63,191 nt of DNA from Gemmataceae bacterium (GCA_009692005.1 SHZZ01000015.1:1-63191); one strand, 5' to 3'. Numbered from the stretch's first letter, positions 1 to 7,922 are shown. A program made the numbers and translations. Notes: generated from the letters alone by a model not told the origin.

Positions 1-46
1 CGGCCCGGCAACTTATCTTGGTCGTTCGGCGAAGGAGGGTGTGTTT

Positions 47-316
47 ATGACTATGCAGTGGCTTGTCTGGGCGCTGGCCGCGCTACTCCTCGGCTTCGTG
101 GTGGCCTGGGCCGCCCTCGTGCTGGCCGCGGCGCGCGCTGCTTGGCGGCGCGATCACGACCTTGGAGGCTTGCGCGGCTGGTATCCCGGCTCAGTGCTTC
201 GGCTCCGCGGGGCTGCTGCGGTCACCGTCGGCGGCTTGGTCGCGCTCCTCGCCGGCACCTACGCCGCCGTGATTTCACTCGGGCTCCTCAAGCTGGTGCT
301 GGAGTTGTGGTCGTAG
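47..316 (+). CDS. small two-helix membrane protein, unknown function
   Basis: The product is about 89 residues with two strongly hydrophobic stretches, residues 3-27 and roughly 55-85, separated by a basic and glycine-rich loop. This suggests a small inner-membrane protein with two helices. The ATG at 47 is preferred over the GTG at 41 because an AAGGAGG ribosome site lies about eight bases before it. The coding sequence is visibly richer in G and C than its neighbours, with long runs of GCC, GCG and CGC codons. The end of the gene is only a few bases from a copy of the terminal repeat also found around 27.8 kb. I recognise no family. The base composition and the adjoining repeat could mean the gene arrived recently, but this is inference. 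Confidence 0.6.
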   Translation: MTMQWLVWALAALLLGFVVAWAALVLAAARAAWRRDHDLGGLRGWYPGSVLRLRGAAAVTVGGLVALLAGTYAAVISLGLLKLVLELWS

Positions 317-321
317 AATAG

Positions 322-346
322 ATAAATGGTGTCTAGTTCATTTTTC
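322..346 (+). repeat. copy of the RAYT-associated terminal repeat
   Basis: The sequence starting ATAAATGGTGTC, with one inserted T, and continuing AGTTCATTTTTCCG matches the left end of the element at 27762-27995. Only this one end is present here. It sits directly after the small membrane protein gene and before the convergent oxidoreductase gene, as expected for a scattered REP-like sequence or a worn-down element end. Confidence 0.6.
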
Positions 347-392
347 CGTGTCTTCCACATTTAGAAATGTCCCCATCGCCAAAAGGGAACGC

Positions 393-1385
393 TCACGCCT
401 GGCTCAGGCGAATCTCTTTTCCCTCGCGGGCCGATTGCAGCAAGGCATCCAGCACCCGCAAAGTTTTCACCCCTTCCATCGGCCCGGGTTCAGGAAATTT
501 ATCCTCAAGAATGCATTGGCTGAAATGGTCGTGCATGAGAGCGATCTGGTCATGGCCGGGCAGGAAGTGGATTTCCGTGCCTCCCTCGCGGTGGATCTGG
601 TAGGAAGCGTTGGGCTCGGGCAGCCACATGCGGGGAATTTCCAAAACGCCCTGTGAACCGGTCAACTGCAAGCCCATGCGCACTGGCATGGTGAAGCCGC
701 AATCGAAGCTGGCCATGCGTCCGTCGGCAAACCACAGCGTGCCGTTCATTTCCACATCGACACCGCGGTGAAAGCGGGCCATGGCCAGCACTTTCACCGG
801 CTCCTGTTCGAAAGCCCAGCGGATGCCATAAACGGGATAGCAACCGACATCAAGCAAGCTGCCGCCGCCCTTTTCTGGATCGAGGCGGATATTGCTGCTT
901 TCGAGGTTGTCCATGTGAAAAGTGAAACTGCCCTGGGCGCGCAGAAGTTCCCCAATCTGGGCCGTTTTCAAAAGGGTTTTCACCCGCGCCGAACGCGGAT
1001 GGTGCGGCCACATAAAGCCATCCATCAGCTTGACACCACGGAGAAGGCAATGGCGAACGATCTCGCTGGCCTGCTTGGCCGTGGGCGCCAGCGGTTTCTC
1101 GCACAGCACATGCTTGCCATGGTCGGCGGCTTTCATGGTCCACTCGGCGTGCAAGTGATTGGGCAGCGGGTTGTAAATGGCATCAATGGCGGGGTCCTTG
1201 AGCATCTCTTCATAGGAACCATAGGCGGAAGGGATGCCGGCTTCCTTGGCTGCGGCCTTGGCCCTGTGCAAAGACCGGCTGGCGATGCCCGCCAACACGG
1301 TATGCTTCATGTTTGAAAAGGAAGGGAAAACGCGCTGGTTGATTTTCGCCACGCCCAGAATTCCCAGCCGCACTTTTTTTGTCAT
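393..1385 (-). CDS. Gfo/Idh/MocA family NAD(P)-dependent oxidoreductase
   Basis: A 330-residue protein with the family layout: an N-terminal Rossmann fold (start MTKKVRLGILGVAKIN) and the conserved CEKP motif near residue 97, whose lysine acts in catalysis. A C-terminal alpha/beta domain contains GGGSLLDVGCYP. That last block is typical of the branch with NADP-dependent xylose dehydrogenases and dihydrodiol dehydrogenase. It probably oxidises or reduces a sugar or a related polyol in the cytoplasm; the substrate cannot be read from sequence. The open frame continues upstream to 1499, but the ATG at 1385 has a GGGGA ribosome site at proper spacing and starts exactly at the conserved beta strand, so it is chosen. 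The gene is divergent from the NRDE gene. Confidence 0.88.
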   Translation of the reverse strand: MTKKVRLGILGVAKINQRVFPSFSNMKHTVLAGIASRSLHRAKAAAKEAGIPSAYGSYEEMLKDPAIDAIYNPLPNHLHAEWTMKAADHGKHVLCEKPLAPTAKQASEIVRHCLLRGVKLMDGFMWPHHPRSARVKTLLKTAQIGELLRAQGSFTFHMDNLESSNIRLDPEKGGGSLLDVGCYPVYGIRWAFEQEPVKVLAMARFHRGVDVEMNGTLWFADGRMASFDCGFTMPVRMGLQLTGSQGVLEIPRMWLPEPNASYQIHREGGTEIHFLPGHDQIALMHDHFSQCILEDKFPEPGPMEGVKTLRVLDALLQSAREGKEIRLSQA

Positions 1386-1482
1386 GAGCATTCCCCAAAT
1401 TATTCGCTTGCCCTGAAAGCAAAATATCCCACACTCCCCTTTGTAGCAGTCAGGATAAAAAGAGCCCTGAGAAAAGTTCCAC

Positions 1483-2217
1483 ATGTGCCTGCTGGCCATT
1501 TATTACCGGGTCGCGGATGACGCCCCTTTAGTCCTGGGCGCCAACCGAGAGGAGGAATATTCCCGTGGGGGAACTCTTCCCGCTCGGATTGCGGGCAACC
1601 CTGGGATCGTTTGCCCAAAGGACCCCCGAAAAGGGGGAACCTGGATCGGCATCAATTCCCATGGGTTGGTGGTGGCGGTGACCAACCGCAGGTTGGCCAA
1701 AGTTCCCCAGGGCGCTCGCAGCCGTGGCCTGCTGGCCCTCGACCTGTTGCATTGCAAAAATGCCAGCGAGGCGTCGTCGTTGGCCGTCAAGGAACTGTCC
1801 AGCCACAATTATGCGGGTGGCAATTTCTTCCTGGCAGATGCTGGGCAAGCCCTGGTGGTCATGCATTCAAACTGGTTGAAAGTGCGCCCTTTACCTCCGG
1901 GCCTGCACCTGGTAACCAACGGGGAAATCAACGACGAAGCCGACCCGCGGATTGTCGAAGCCGCCAGGGGTCTGGAATGGTCTCAAGGCCATGCCGCGAA
2001 AACATGCCTGGCCCAGTTGAAGGCAACTTGCGCCATGCATCACCCCGGCCCAGGCTCCATTTGCCTGAATGGAAAAGAAAAAGGCACGGTCAGTTCCACT
2101 TTAATTCTGCTGGCCAGGGAAAAGGAAAATAATCAGTTGTGGCACGCGCAAGGCTCGCCAGGAGAGTTTCCCCATCAGGATTATTCGTCCTTACTAACCT
2201 CGCTGGAGGGAACATAA
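1483..2217 (+). CDS. NRDE family protein (TANGO2-like)
   Basis: A 244-residue protein starting MCLLAIYYR with the hallmark ANREEEYSRGG motif at residues 20-30. This corresponds to the NRDE signature of the transport-and-Golgi-organisation-2 family, here with NREE. A cysteine at position 2 is conserved in the family and fits an N-terminal-nucleophile-like fold. Conserved blocks follow: KDPRKGGTWIG near residue 49 and LVTNGE near residue 142. Bacterial members have no settled function; eukaryotic TANGO2 is linked to haem or lipid handling. The next small gene overlaps its 3' end in another frame, so the two may be translationally coupled. Confidence 0.85.
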   Translation: MCLLAIYYRVADDAPLVLGANREEEYSRGGTLPARIAGNPGIVCPKDPRKGGTWIGINSHGLVVAVTNRRLAKVPQGARSRGLLALDLLHCKNASEASSLAVKELSSHNYAGGNFFLADAGQALVVMHSNWLKVRPLPPGLHLVTNGEINDEADPRIVEAARGLEWSQGHAAKTCLAQLKATCAMHHPGPGSICLNGKEKGTVSSTLILLAREKENNQLWHAQGSPGEFPHQDYSSLLTSLEGT

Positions 2218-2597
2218 GCGCTCCTCACCGAATCCGCTTACGCGGCCCGTGGATTTTGCAAGCTGGCAAGGAGTTCCCTTTCCACGCGCCCTGCCCCCTT
2301 GGCGCGCTGGCGGCATTAGCGGAATCGGAAAAGTTCACTTGTGTTCGCAGGCATGGTCGGCCTTGGCCGCTGGCTGCCGGTGAGGAAGTTTTCCTGGTTG
2401 TGGATGGGGAGTTGCTGCCGAGGGAAATCGCCTTGAATGGCCAGTCGCTGGCATTCCAAACGGAAAGGACGAAGGTCCGAGTTTTGGTTACCCAGTTGTT
2501 GGAAGAACGCAACAAGCTGGAGTTGGTTTTTGCCATCCCTGTGACGGAGGATGGGGCATTTCCCGATGTGGCGCTGGAAATCCAGGGCCAGGCTTAA
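2139..2597 (+). CDS. conserved hypothetical, beta-sandwich-like protein
   Basis: Up to 152 residues. From about residue 29 the product reads HRIRLRGPW and later VVDGELLPREIALNGQSL and FVFAIPV-like beta strands. This resembles planctomycete hypothetical proteins with a sugar-binding, jelly-roll-like fold related to the N-terminal domain of family 2 glycosidases. The start is uncertain. A GTG at 2139 would overlap the NRDE gene by 79 bases, while conserved sequence begins only after the NRDE stop at 2217, where a GGAGGGA lies but no standard start codon follows in frame. Translational coupling with the NRDE gene is likely. The fold is inferred by eye and no enzyme motif is visible. Confidence 0.55.
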   Translation: MARARLARRVSPSGLFVLTNLAGGNISAPHRIRLRGPWILQAGKEFPFHAPCPLGALAALAESEKFTCVRRHGRPWPLAAGEEVFLVVDGELLPREIALNGQSLAFQTERTKVRVLVTQLLEERNKLELVFAIPVTEDGAFPDVALEIQGQA

Positions 2598-2670
2598 ATA
2601 CCAAAGGGCCAAGAAGAAGGCCGGAGTGGATTCCGCCCTAGGCCAAGGGGCCAAGCACTCTCTGGGTGCA

Positions 2671-2760
2671 AGCGTGAGCCGTGATTTGTTCTTCGCTGGG
2701 ATCGCCGCGCTCCAGCGCGGCCAATCAATCTGCCAGGCTGGAGCCTGGCGTTCCCAGGGA
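2671..2760 (+). repeat. intergenic palindromic repeat, copy 1
   Basis: This block carries two palindromes, CCGCGCTCCAGCGCGG and CCAGGCTGGAGCCTGG, joined by CCAATCAATCTG and bounded by GCTGGGATCG and GTTCCCAGGG. Related copies lie at 36673-36740 on the same strand and at 62686-62774 on the opposite strand. It occupies the 347-base gap between two genes, where no open frame is convincing. It looks like a REP/BIME-type dispersed element. Confidence 0.75.
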
Positions 2761-2944
2761 GGAGGAAAAGACGGTTCCAGCATGGCGATCAAGGACCAAC
2801 CCATAAACCCTTAACTGTGTGTCGCCAATTGCAAAGCAGTTAAGTTCGGTTCCCGCACCGGAGGCAATGCTGGCAGGACATGAACTTTCGAGTAAAATTA
2901 CCTTATCCACATTCACAGGCGCCGAAGGAATCAGGTCAGAGAAA

Positions 2945-3388
2945 ATGGAAATCGAAAAACTGTCGCTGCGCATCGATGAAGATCCCTTGAACCAGTTAGT
3001 CGCCGGGCGGCTTGCCGCCATCCCCAATTTAAAAGAGTTGGCCATACGGTTTGAACCGGGAGTGGCCTGGCTGAAGGGCAAGTATTTCGCCTTGCTTTAC
3101 CCGGTTGGGTTTCAAGTGGCGTTCACCCCGCGATTGCTCAACCAGAAAATCGAGTTGTCCATGGACAACTTGTCGATTTCTGGCATGCCAGCCTCGCTAT
3201 TCAAAAACATGCTGGTGGAATTTCTTCAGGACCAATTGGGCGGCATCCACGGTGTTACCGTCTCGGATCGAGGCATCACCATCGACCCAGGAGCGCTATT
3301 GGAAAAGGAAGGGATCCCGCTGAAGGGGGAGATCCGCTCGCTGGCCATCGAGAAAGGATTCGCGCGGCTGGAAGCGGGGCCTGCATAA
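2945..3388 (+). CDS. hypothetical protein, LmeA/DUF2993-like features
   Basis: A product of 147 residues from the ATG at 2945 (MEIEKLSLRIDEDP). The open frame continues upstream to 2819, but that part runs through non-coding-looking sequence. The protein is made of alternating beta strands (LKELAIRF, KIELSMDNLSISG, VTVSDRGITID) with one amphipathic helix around residues 85-100. This pattern resembles lipid-binding DUF2993/LmeA-type proteins, but similarity is only in pattern. There is no signal peptide and no catalytic motif. The gene ends just before a strong hairpin that separates it from the convergent LysM-like gene. Confidence 0.55.
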   Translation: MEIEKLSLRIDEDPLNQLVAGRLAAIPNLKELAIRFEPGVAWLKGKYFALLYPVGFQVAFTPRLLNQKIELSMDNLSISGMPASLFKNMLVEFLQDQLGGIHGVTVSDRGITIDPGALLEKEGIPLKGEIRSLAIEKGFARLEAGPA

Positions 3389-3389
3389 A

Positions 3390-3420
3390 GAAATCAGCCG
3401 GGGGTCACCCGGCTGATTTC
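3390..3420. terminator. hairpin terminator between convergent genes
   Basis: A perfect 13-base-pair stem (GAAATCAGCCGGG at 3390-3402 pairing with 3408-3420) closes a five-base loop. It begins two bases after the stop of the plus-strand gene and lies 14 bases before the end of the minus-strand LysM-like gene. It has no long T run, so it may act as a bidirectional barrier rather than a classical intrinsic terminator. Confidence 0.65.
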
Positions 3421-3434
3421 CAGTGGCAAACCAC

Positions 3435-4901
3435 TTATTTCCCAGGAAACACGGGGTTGCCCCCTGCCGGGGATACGCTGGAAACTGGCGACAGCTTCGG
3501 CATGAAGGCGCCATACCTGCGTGAAAGCTCCAAGGCCGGGGGAAAATAAAGTTCCTGACCGGGAATAAGCACGCCGGTTTTCGGCGCGTCAACCCGGTTG
3601 CGCGGATGGTTCTCGTTCCACAACTGCAACGCCTTGGCATAATCCGCGGTGAGGTATACCTTCTGGCTCACCGAAGCGTAGGAATCGCCTGGCTGACAGA
3701 AATAAACCTGCTCGCTCCAGGTTTCCACCTTGGGCGGGGTTAACGCCGATGGGGCGGAAGCAAAATTATTTCCATTAGTAGCGGCTGGGGCGGTCACGGT
3801 GGAAGGAAGAGTCAAAACAGCCCCCGGATTGGTAGTCATGGGCAAAGGGCTGGTTGAAGCAAGGGGCGCCGCGGAAGGAATTTGATTTGGCCCCAAAGGG
3901 ACGGAAGAGGCCACAGGCGGGGGCGTGATAAACCCGCCGTTGCCTGGCGCTGCCGACGGGGCAATGTAACCCCCGTTGCCTAAAGGAACCCCACCTCGCG
4001 GGCTGGCCGGGATGAATTCAGATCTGGAAGGCGGGCCCTCGAGGGCATCGAACGGAGTAAATCCATTTGAGCGGCCAACGACGGCCCCAGCAGGTGAAGT
4101 CGAGGTCAAAGGCGAAGTGGTTAACCCCGAAGCAGGTGCTGGGGGCGGTGGCGGAGTAATCACCGCGGTGGTTGGCATGGGGCTGAATGGGGCGCCAGGG
4201 TTGCTACCCGCCCCCGGCAAAGGGGAAACCAGAGAAGGGGGAAGGGTGTTGCCCGGTGTAACGCCAGGTGGAGCCGGTGGGGGCAAAACCGTTTCCACAT
4301 TTCCTGGTGTCATTGGAATAGGTGGAACCCCGACGGGGGGCACAATAGGAATGGGAGGAATCCCTGAAGAGGGAGGCGGGGGGGTGGTCAAGCCGCCAAT
4401 TGGAGGAACCGCGGTCGTTGGCGCAGCAGGCGCGAGTGGAATAGTTACTCCGGGCCCGGGAACATTGGTGGGTGGCGGGGGATCCACGGGAGGCAAGGGA
4501 GAATTGCCTTTATCGCTGGCTCCGCCAGGAAGAGGAGGAATACCCCCTTTATTATCTGTCGTTCCCGGAAAGGCCGGGATGGCGCTCTTGTCAGCGGCCG
4601 CGCCGGGCAAAGGCGGGATGCCGCTGGGGTCTTTGTTTTCTACCGGGGCGGGAGGCGGAGGGTTCTTTTCATCCGCGGTCGTGAGCTTGATCTCAACTGT
4701 CCCTGGCACGGGAACCAGGTTGATATTCCCTTGCTGGATCGGTGTGACCTCGGGGCTTTTGCCTTTTTCCGTGGCTTGAGCGACAGCGTTTTCTGTATTT
4801 CCGTTGGTTGGATTCAACACAAATTTCTTCACCAGAACAGCGGCCATTAGCCCCACGAACGAAGCGGCCACCACCATTCCAGCCTTGGTTTCCCGGGTCA
4901 T
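3435..4901 (-). CDS. membrane-anchored proline-rich protein with C-terminal LysM-like domain
   Basis: 488 residues from the ATG at 4901, which has an AGGAGGGG ribosome site. Residues 9-27 form a hydrophobic anchor (MVVAASFVGLMAAVLV). A very long proline, glycine and serine-rich spacer follows (roughly 45-390) with many PPLPG, PPPP and IPPIP-like runs. The last 100 residues contain QPGDSYASVSQKVY and LWNENHPRN, ending in LIPGQELYFPP, the pattern of a LysM peptidoglycan-binding module. It probably sits in the inner membrane with the spacer reaching into the periplasm and the LysM-like end touching the wall. It is the last gene of the mraZ-rsmH remnant, suggesting a cell-wall or division role, though it is no known division protein. 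Confidence 0.75.
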   Translation of the reverse strand: MTRETKAGMVVAASFVGLMAAVLVKKFVLNPTNGNTENAVAQATEKGKSPEVTPIQQGNINLVPVPGTVEIKLTTADEKNPPPPAPVENKDPSGIPPLPGAAADKSAIPAFPGTTDNKGGIPPLPGGASDKGNSPLPPVDPPPPTNVPGPGVTIPLAPAAPTTAVPPIGGLTTPPPPSSGIPPIPIVPPVGVPPIPMTPGNVETVLPPPAPPGVTPGNTLPPSLVSPLPGAGSNPGAPFSPMPTTAVITPPPPPAPASGLTTSPLTSTSPAGAVVGRSNGFTPFDALEGPPSRSEFIPASPRGGVPLGNGGYIAPSAAPGNGGFITPPPVASSVPLGPNQIPSAAPLASTSPLPMTTNPGAVLTLPSTVTAPAATNGNNFASAPSALTPPKVETWSEQVYFCQPGDSYASVSQKVYLTADYAKALQLWNENHPRNRVDAPKTGVLIPGQELYFPPALELSRRYGAFMPKLSPVSSVSPAGGNPVFPGK

Positions 4902-5085
4902 ACGCGACCCCTCCTTGAGTAAAACAGCCGGCCCTTCTGAGAAGTACCCGGCTTGGACCATGAATTATGCCTTGCAAAACTCTTCCCGGGAGACCACCTC
5001 CCAGGACTAAATTGAACTCTCGCAACAAAACCTATCGTCAAGATTCCTTCCTTCAGCGCCTGTGGAACCAGTTTCGAAAACCGAC

Positions 5086-6294
5086 TTAGGGTTTTTCCTG
5101 CCCACCTGGGCTTGCAGGGCTGACCGGTTTCATCAAGTAATTCCGCCAGGTTTTCAAATCCCACAGTTCCAAATGATCTTCTACTCCCACCAGCGCCACC
5201 TGGGTTTCCAGGGAAGCAAAAGCGCCAAGACGGTCGGGGATCCGCAATTTCCCTTGCTGAAGAGGGACCTTTTCGATCTGCCCAAAAAATAACCTGCGGA
5301 AAGCCAGCACTTCTTGGTCGGTGGCGGACGATTTCTCCAGGCGATCATTCAGACGAATAAGGAACTCCGGGGTAGTGATCCACAAGCAAGTGTCGGACCC
5401 GGGCGAGACCAGGACCTTTTCCACTTCACCCAGTTGCGCCAGGACTTCCTTGGGAACCACCAGGTTTCGCTCGGCATCAATCAGGCAGGGAAAAGTCCCG
5501 GTGAGGGGAAGCAAAGGACTTGGGGCGGCGGATTGCTTGCCTGACAGTGGTGAAGAACCGTTGTCTTTCGTTTCTTTATTTGAATTGGGAGCCGTTTGGT
5601 TTTTGGCTGGCGTTACAGTGCCGGTTTCTTTTCCCTCGGGAAGAAGGAGAAGTTTCCCCGGCTGCTTGGATTTTTCCTTGGCCGCAGGCTCTTGCGGCTT
5701 TTCCAAACTCCCCTTGTAGTCGATGCGCAAGATTGGGCCAGTGGAAAAGTTAATGCCGATGCCGATGGTGAGAGTGTTTTTCTTCTCGTCCTCTTTGGCA
5801 GGCGATTTCTTTTTCTCCCCAGAACCCGAAAGAAGATCAATGAGTTTCAAGACCAGGTCGATGTTCAATCCAGGCGCTGGGGATTCTTTTTTCCCCGCGC
5901 CAGGCGGTGGGTTCGGTCCAAGGGGGGGATTGTCCAAGTCGATCACAGCGGGAACAGGAGCCACCTTGCCATCCAAGGGAGGCTCGGAGGTTTGTGGCAA
6001 AGGCGGCGTCACAGAAGGTATTTGAAACCCGGTCAGGGTCAACTCCCCTTCTTGAGCAAAGCCCGGGGGTTCCTTGGCATCGGTAATCAGGATGGCAACA
6101 TCCCTGGGATTTTCCGGCGCAGAAATGGCGGTGACCAAATGGGGATTGTCCTCCAGTTGAGCCAGGCCCATGGGGGTGAAAACCGCCTGGGGTTTTTGCC
6201 CCGACTTCCGAAATGTCCCCTGGTGCCTGACCATCATCGTGGTCAGGCAGAAGAGGAGAAAAGCCGCAAAAACCATCCAACGGGACTTCTTCAT
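5086..6294 (-). CDS. membrane-anchored protein with C-terminal MraZ-like (AbrB-fold) domain
   Basis: 402 residues. Residues 6-22 (WMVFAAFLLFCLTTMMV) form one N-terminal membrane helix, followed by a long proline and lysine-rich linker. Residues about 265-387 align almost without gaps to the MraZ protein encoded at 7485-7922: TGTF against TGTH, CLW, TDQEVLAFRRLFF against TDAEARVFRRLYF, IPDRL, GVEDHLELWD against GVRDHLEIWD. Hand alignment gives about 56 identical residues in 123. The DNA-contacting DxKGR loops are degenerate (DAERN in repeat one, a shortened LQQGK in repeat two), so DNA binding is doubtful. It occupies the position where ftsL normally follows rsmH. Its role is unknown; a division-linked scaffold or sequestering partner of MraZ is inference. 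Confidence 0.85.
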   Translation of the reverse strand: MKKSRWMVFAAFLLFCLTTMMVRHQGTFRKSGQKPQAVFTPMGLAQLEDNPHLVTAISAPENPRDVAILITDAKEPPGFAQEGELTLTGFQIPSVTPPLPQTSEPPLDGKVAPVPAVIDLDNPPLGPNPPPGAGKKESPAPGLNIDLVLKLIDLLSGSGEKKKSPAKEDEKKNTLTIGIGINFSTGPILRIDYKGSLEKPQEPAAKEKSKQPGKLLLLPEGKETGTVTPAKNQTAPNSNKETKDNGSSPLSGKQSAAPSPLLPLTGTFPCLIDAERNLVVPKEVLAQLGEVEKVLVSPGSDTCLWITTPEFLIRLNDRLEKSSATDQEVLAFRRLFFGQIEKVPLQQGKLRIPDRLGAFASLETQVALVGVEDHLELWDLKTWRNYLMKPVSPASPGGQEKP

Positions 6295-6353
6295 CGTCCA
6301 CCCTCCTTGGCAGAATGTCCGGGGCGCGATCCTTCAAGGGGCGGTTCCCGGGG

Positions 6354-7229
6354 CTACAATTTTCTGGCCGCACGCAGTTTGGCGCTTCGCGACCGCGGGT
6401 TGCTATCCTGTTCTTCCGCGGACGCCATTACCGGTTTCTTGGTCAACACCTGCCATTGCTCAATATCTTTGAAAGCCAGCTTGACCTGTCGGTCTTCCAG
6501 GGAATGGAAGCTAATCAGTACGGCGCGCCCGCCCGGCTTGAGGCACGAAGGCAGGCCATGCAACAAATCGTCGAGAGCTTCAAGTTCGCCATTGACCGCG
6601 ATGCGCAGCGCCTGAAAGGTCCGCGTGGCGGGGTCAATTTTTCCGGAACGGGGGACGCAACTTCGCACCAGTTCCGCCAAATCGTTTGTCGTCCGCAGCG
6701 GCGTCTCTTTCCTTCGGGTCACAATTGTTTTGGCAATTCTGCGGCTCAACTTTTCCTCGCCATAACGGTAAAGGATGTCAGCTAATGTCCGTTCATCCAG
6801 CCGAGATAACAAATCGGCAGCGGTCGGTCCCCGGCTCTGGTCCAGGCGCATGTCCAAAGGGCCCTCGCGGGAAAAACTAAGTCCCCTTCCAGCATCTTCC
6901 ATCTGGTCGGAGCAAAAACCGAAGTCCGCCAGCACGCCATCCACCCTTTCCATTTCCAGATCCTGCAAGACCTGCTTGAGGTTCTCGAAAGAACCGTTGA
7001 CCAAAACAACGGGCAACTCACCAAGAGTTGGCCGGACGCTTTCCACCATGCGCGGGTCGCAATCCAGTGCAATCACCTTCCCGCCCGGGGCAACTCTTTC
7101 GGCCAGCAACCGAGTGTGCCCGCCGGCGCCCAAGGTGGCATCGACAATCACCTGCCCCGGCGCGGGGTCGAGATAGCGCAGGACCTCCTCAGGGAGGACG
7201 CTGACATGGCGGGAAATACCACCGTTCAT
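6354..7229 (-). CDS. rsmH: 16S rRNA (cytosine(1402)-N(4))-methyltransferase RsmH
   Basis: 291 residues. RsmH (MraW) uses S-adenosylmethionine to methylate N4 of C1402 in the decoding centre of 16S rRNA. Family blocks are clear: HVSVLPEEVLRYL at the start, the SAM-binding DATLGAGGHT near residue 30, ALDCDPRMV, DGVLADFGFCSDQ, GPLDMRLDQ, TFQALRIAVNGEL and ISFHSLEDRQVK near the end. The usual DLGxSS motif reads DFGFCS here. The ATG at 7229 follows a GCGGAG site; an upstream GTG at 7238 is possible. The gene lies between mraZ and the membrane MraZ-like gene on the same strand. A hairpin terminator separates it from mraZ, so it may have its own promoter. Confidence 0.96.
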   Translation of the reverse strand: MNGGISRHVSVLPEEVLRYLDPAPGQVIVDATLGAGGHTRLLAERVAPGGKVIALDCDPRMVESVRPTLGELPVVLVNGSFENLKQVLQDLEMERVDGVLADFGFCSDQMEDAGRGLSFSREGPLDMRLDQSRGPTAADLLSRLDERTLADILYRYGEEKLSRRIAKTIVTRRKETPLRTTNDLAELVRSCVPRSGKIDPATRTFQALRIAVNGELEALDDLLHGLPSCLKPGGRAVLISFHSLEDRQVKLAFKDIEQWQVLTKKPVMASAEEQDSNPRSRSAKLRAARKL

Positions 7230-7313
7230 GGTTGACACTCCGCGCCAGCCAGCCCGCCACGGCGGCCGTGGCCAAAAGCCTTGGAACGGGGGGGGATGCT
7301 AACCGGGGTTGAG

Positions 7314-7357
7314 GAAAAAAAATAGCCCTCCTGCGCGCTGGGTAGTGCCAGGAGGGC
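7314..7357 (-). terminator. intrinsic terminator or attenuator between mraZ and rsmH
   Basis: Read on the minus strand, GCCCTCCTG (7357-7349) pairs perfectly with CAGGAGGGC (7333-7325) and is followed by TATTTTTTTTCC. This is a textbook intrinsic terminator placed downstream of mraZ and upstream of rsmH. It would stop or reduce readthrough between two genes that are usually cotranscribed. Confidence 0.8.
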
Positions 7358-7418
7358 TTTGGAAGGGGAAGAGGGATAATCAAAAAGGTTGGGGCAAGCT
7401 GGGAGGATCGCCCCGAAC

Positions 7419-7446
7419 CGCCTCCTTACTGCTCGTAGAGGAGGCG
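7419..7446 (-). other. leader hairpin downstream of mraZ
   Basis: CGCCTCCT at 7419-7426 pairs with AGGAGGCG at 7439-7446 around a 12-base loop. It lies between the end of mraZ and the terminator at 7314-7357. It has no following T run, so it may be an RNA stability or folding element rather than a terminator. Confidence 0.4.
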
Positions 7447-7484
7447 CCTCTTCCCGGTGATTTCAGGCGGCCTGTTTAAATCTC

Positions 7485-7922
7485 CTAATTTCCCGGGAAG
7501 GCTCTTTCAGCAACCGAGTCAAACCGCGGCCCATGGTTTGCCAGGTATTCTTGCCAACGCCTTTGGTCCCAGATTTCCAGGTGGTCACGCACCCCAAGAA
7601 GAACCACTTCCTTTTCCAGCAAAGCGAACTGATACAGCCGGTCGGGAATCAGGATTCTCCCCATGCCATCCAAATCGACACTTTCCGTCTGAGCGAAGTA
7701 AAGGCGTCTGAAGACCCTGGCCTCGGCATCCGTTGCCGGACTTGCATCCAAACGAGCGGCCAGGGTCTCCAAACCCTGCTGGGTGTAAACCCACAGGCAT
7801 TGATCTGGCGCCGGCGTGACAAAGACCAGCTTGGGGTTGCGCATGGCCTGGCGGACTTTCCGCGGCAAAGCCAGACGCTTCTTCTCATCCAAGGTCCGGT
7901 CGTGTGTTCCCGTCAGCAGCAT
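7485..7922 (-). CDS. mraZ: transcriptional regulator MraZ
   Basis: 145 residues from the ATG at 7922 (MLLTGTHDRTLDEKKRL). MraZ is a double AbrB-fold protein that forms a ring and binds repeats upstream of the division and cell-wall cluster, often repressing its own operon. Both repeats are visible: LDEKKRLALP in the first and LDGMGRILIPDRL in the second, followed by LGVRDHLEIWD. The second DxxGR is intact; the first reads DEKKR, lacking the usual glycine. The tail of about 15 residues after the second repeat is not conserved. Four phased MraZ-box-like repeats lie in its own leader at 7972-8006, consistent with autoregulation. A second MraZ-like domain is encoded two genes downstream. Confidence 0.93.
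   Translation of the reverse strand: MLLTGTHDRTLDEKKRLALPRKVRQAMRNPKLVFVTPAPDQCLWVYTQQGLETLAARLDASPATDAEARVFRRLYFAQTESVDLDGMGRILIPDRLYQFALLEKEVVLLGVRDHLEIWDQRRWQEYLANHGPRFDSVAERAFPGN

Noticed and set aside
3976-4779. Plus-strand glycine-rich open frame opposite the LysM-like gene
   Set aside because: It is the complement of proline codons; the minus strand has a ribosome site, membrane anchor and LysM-like end.
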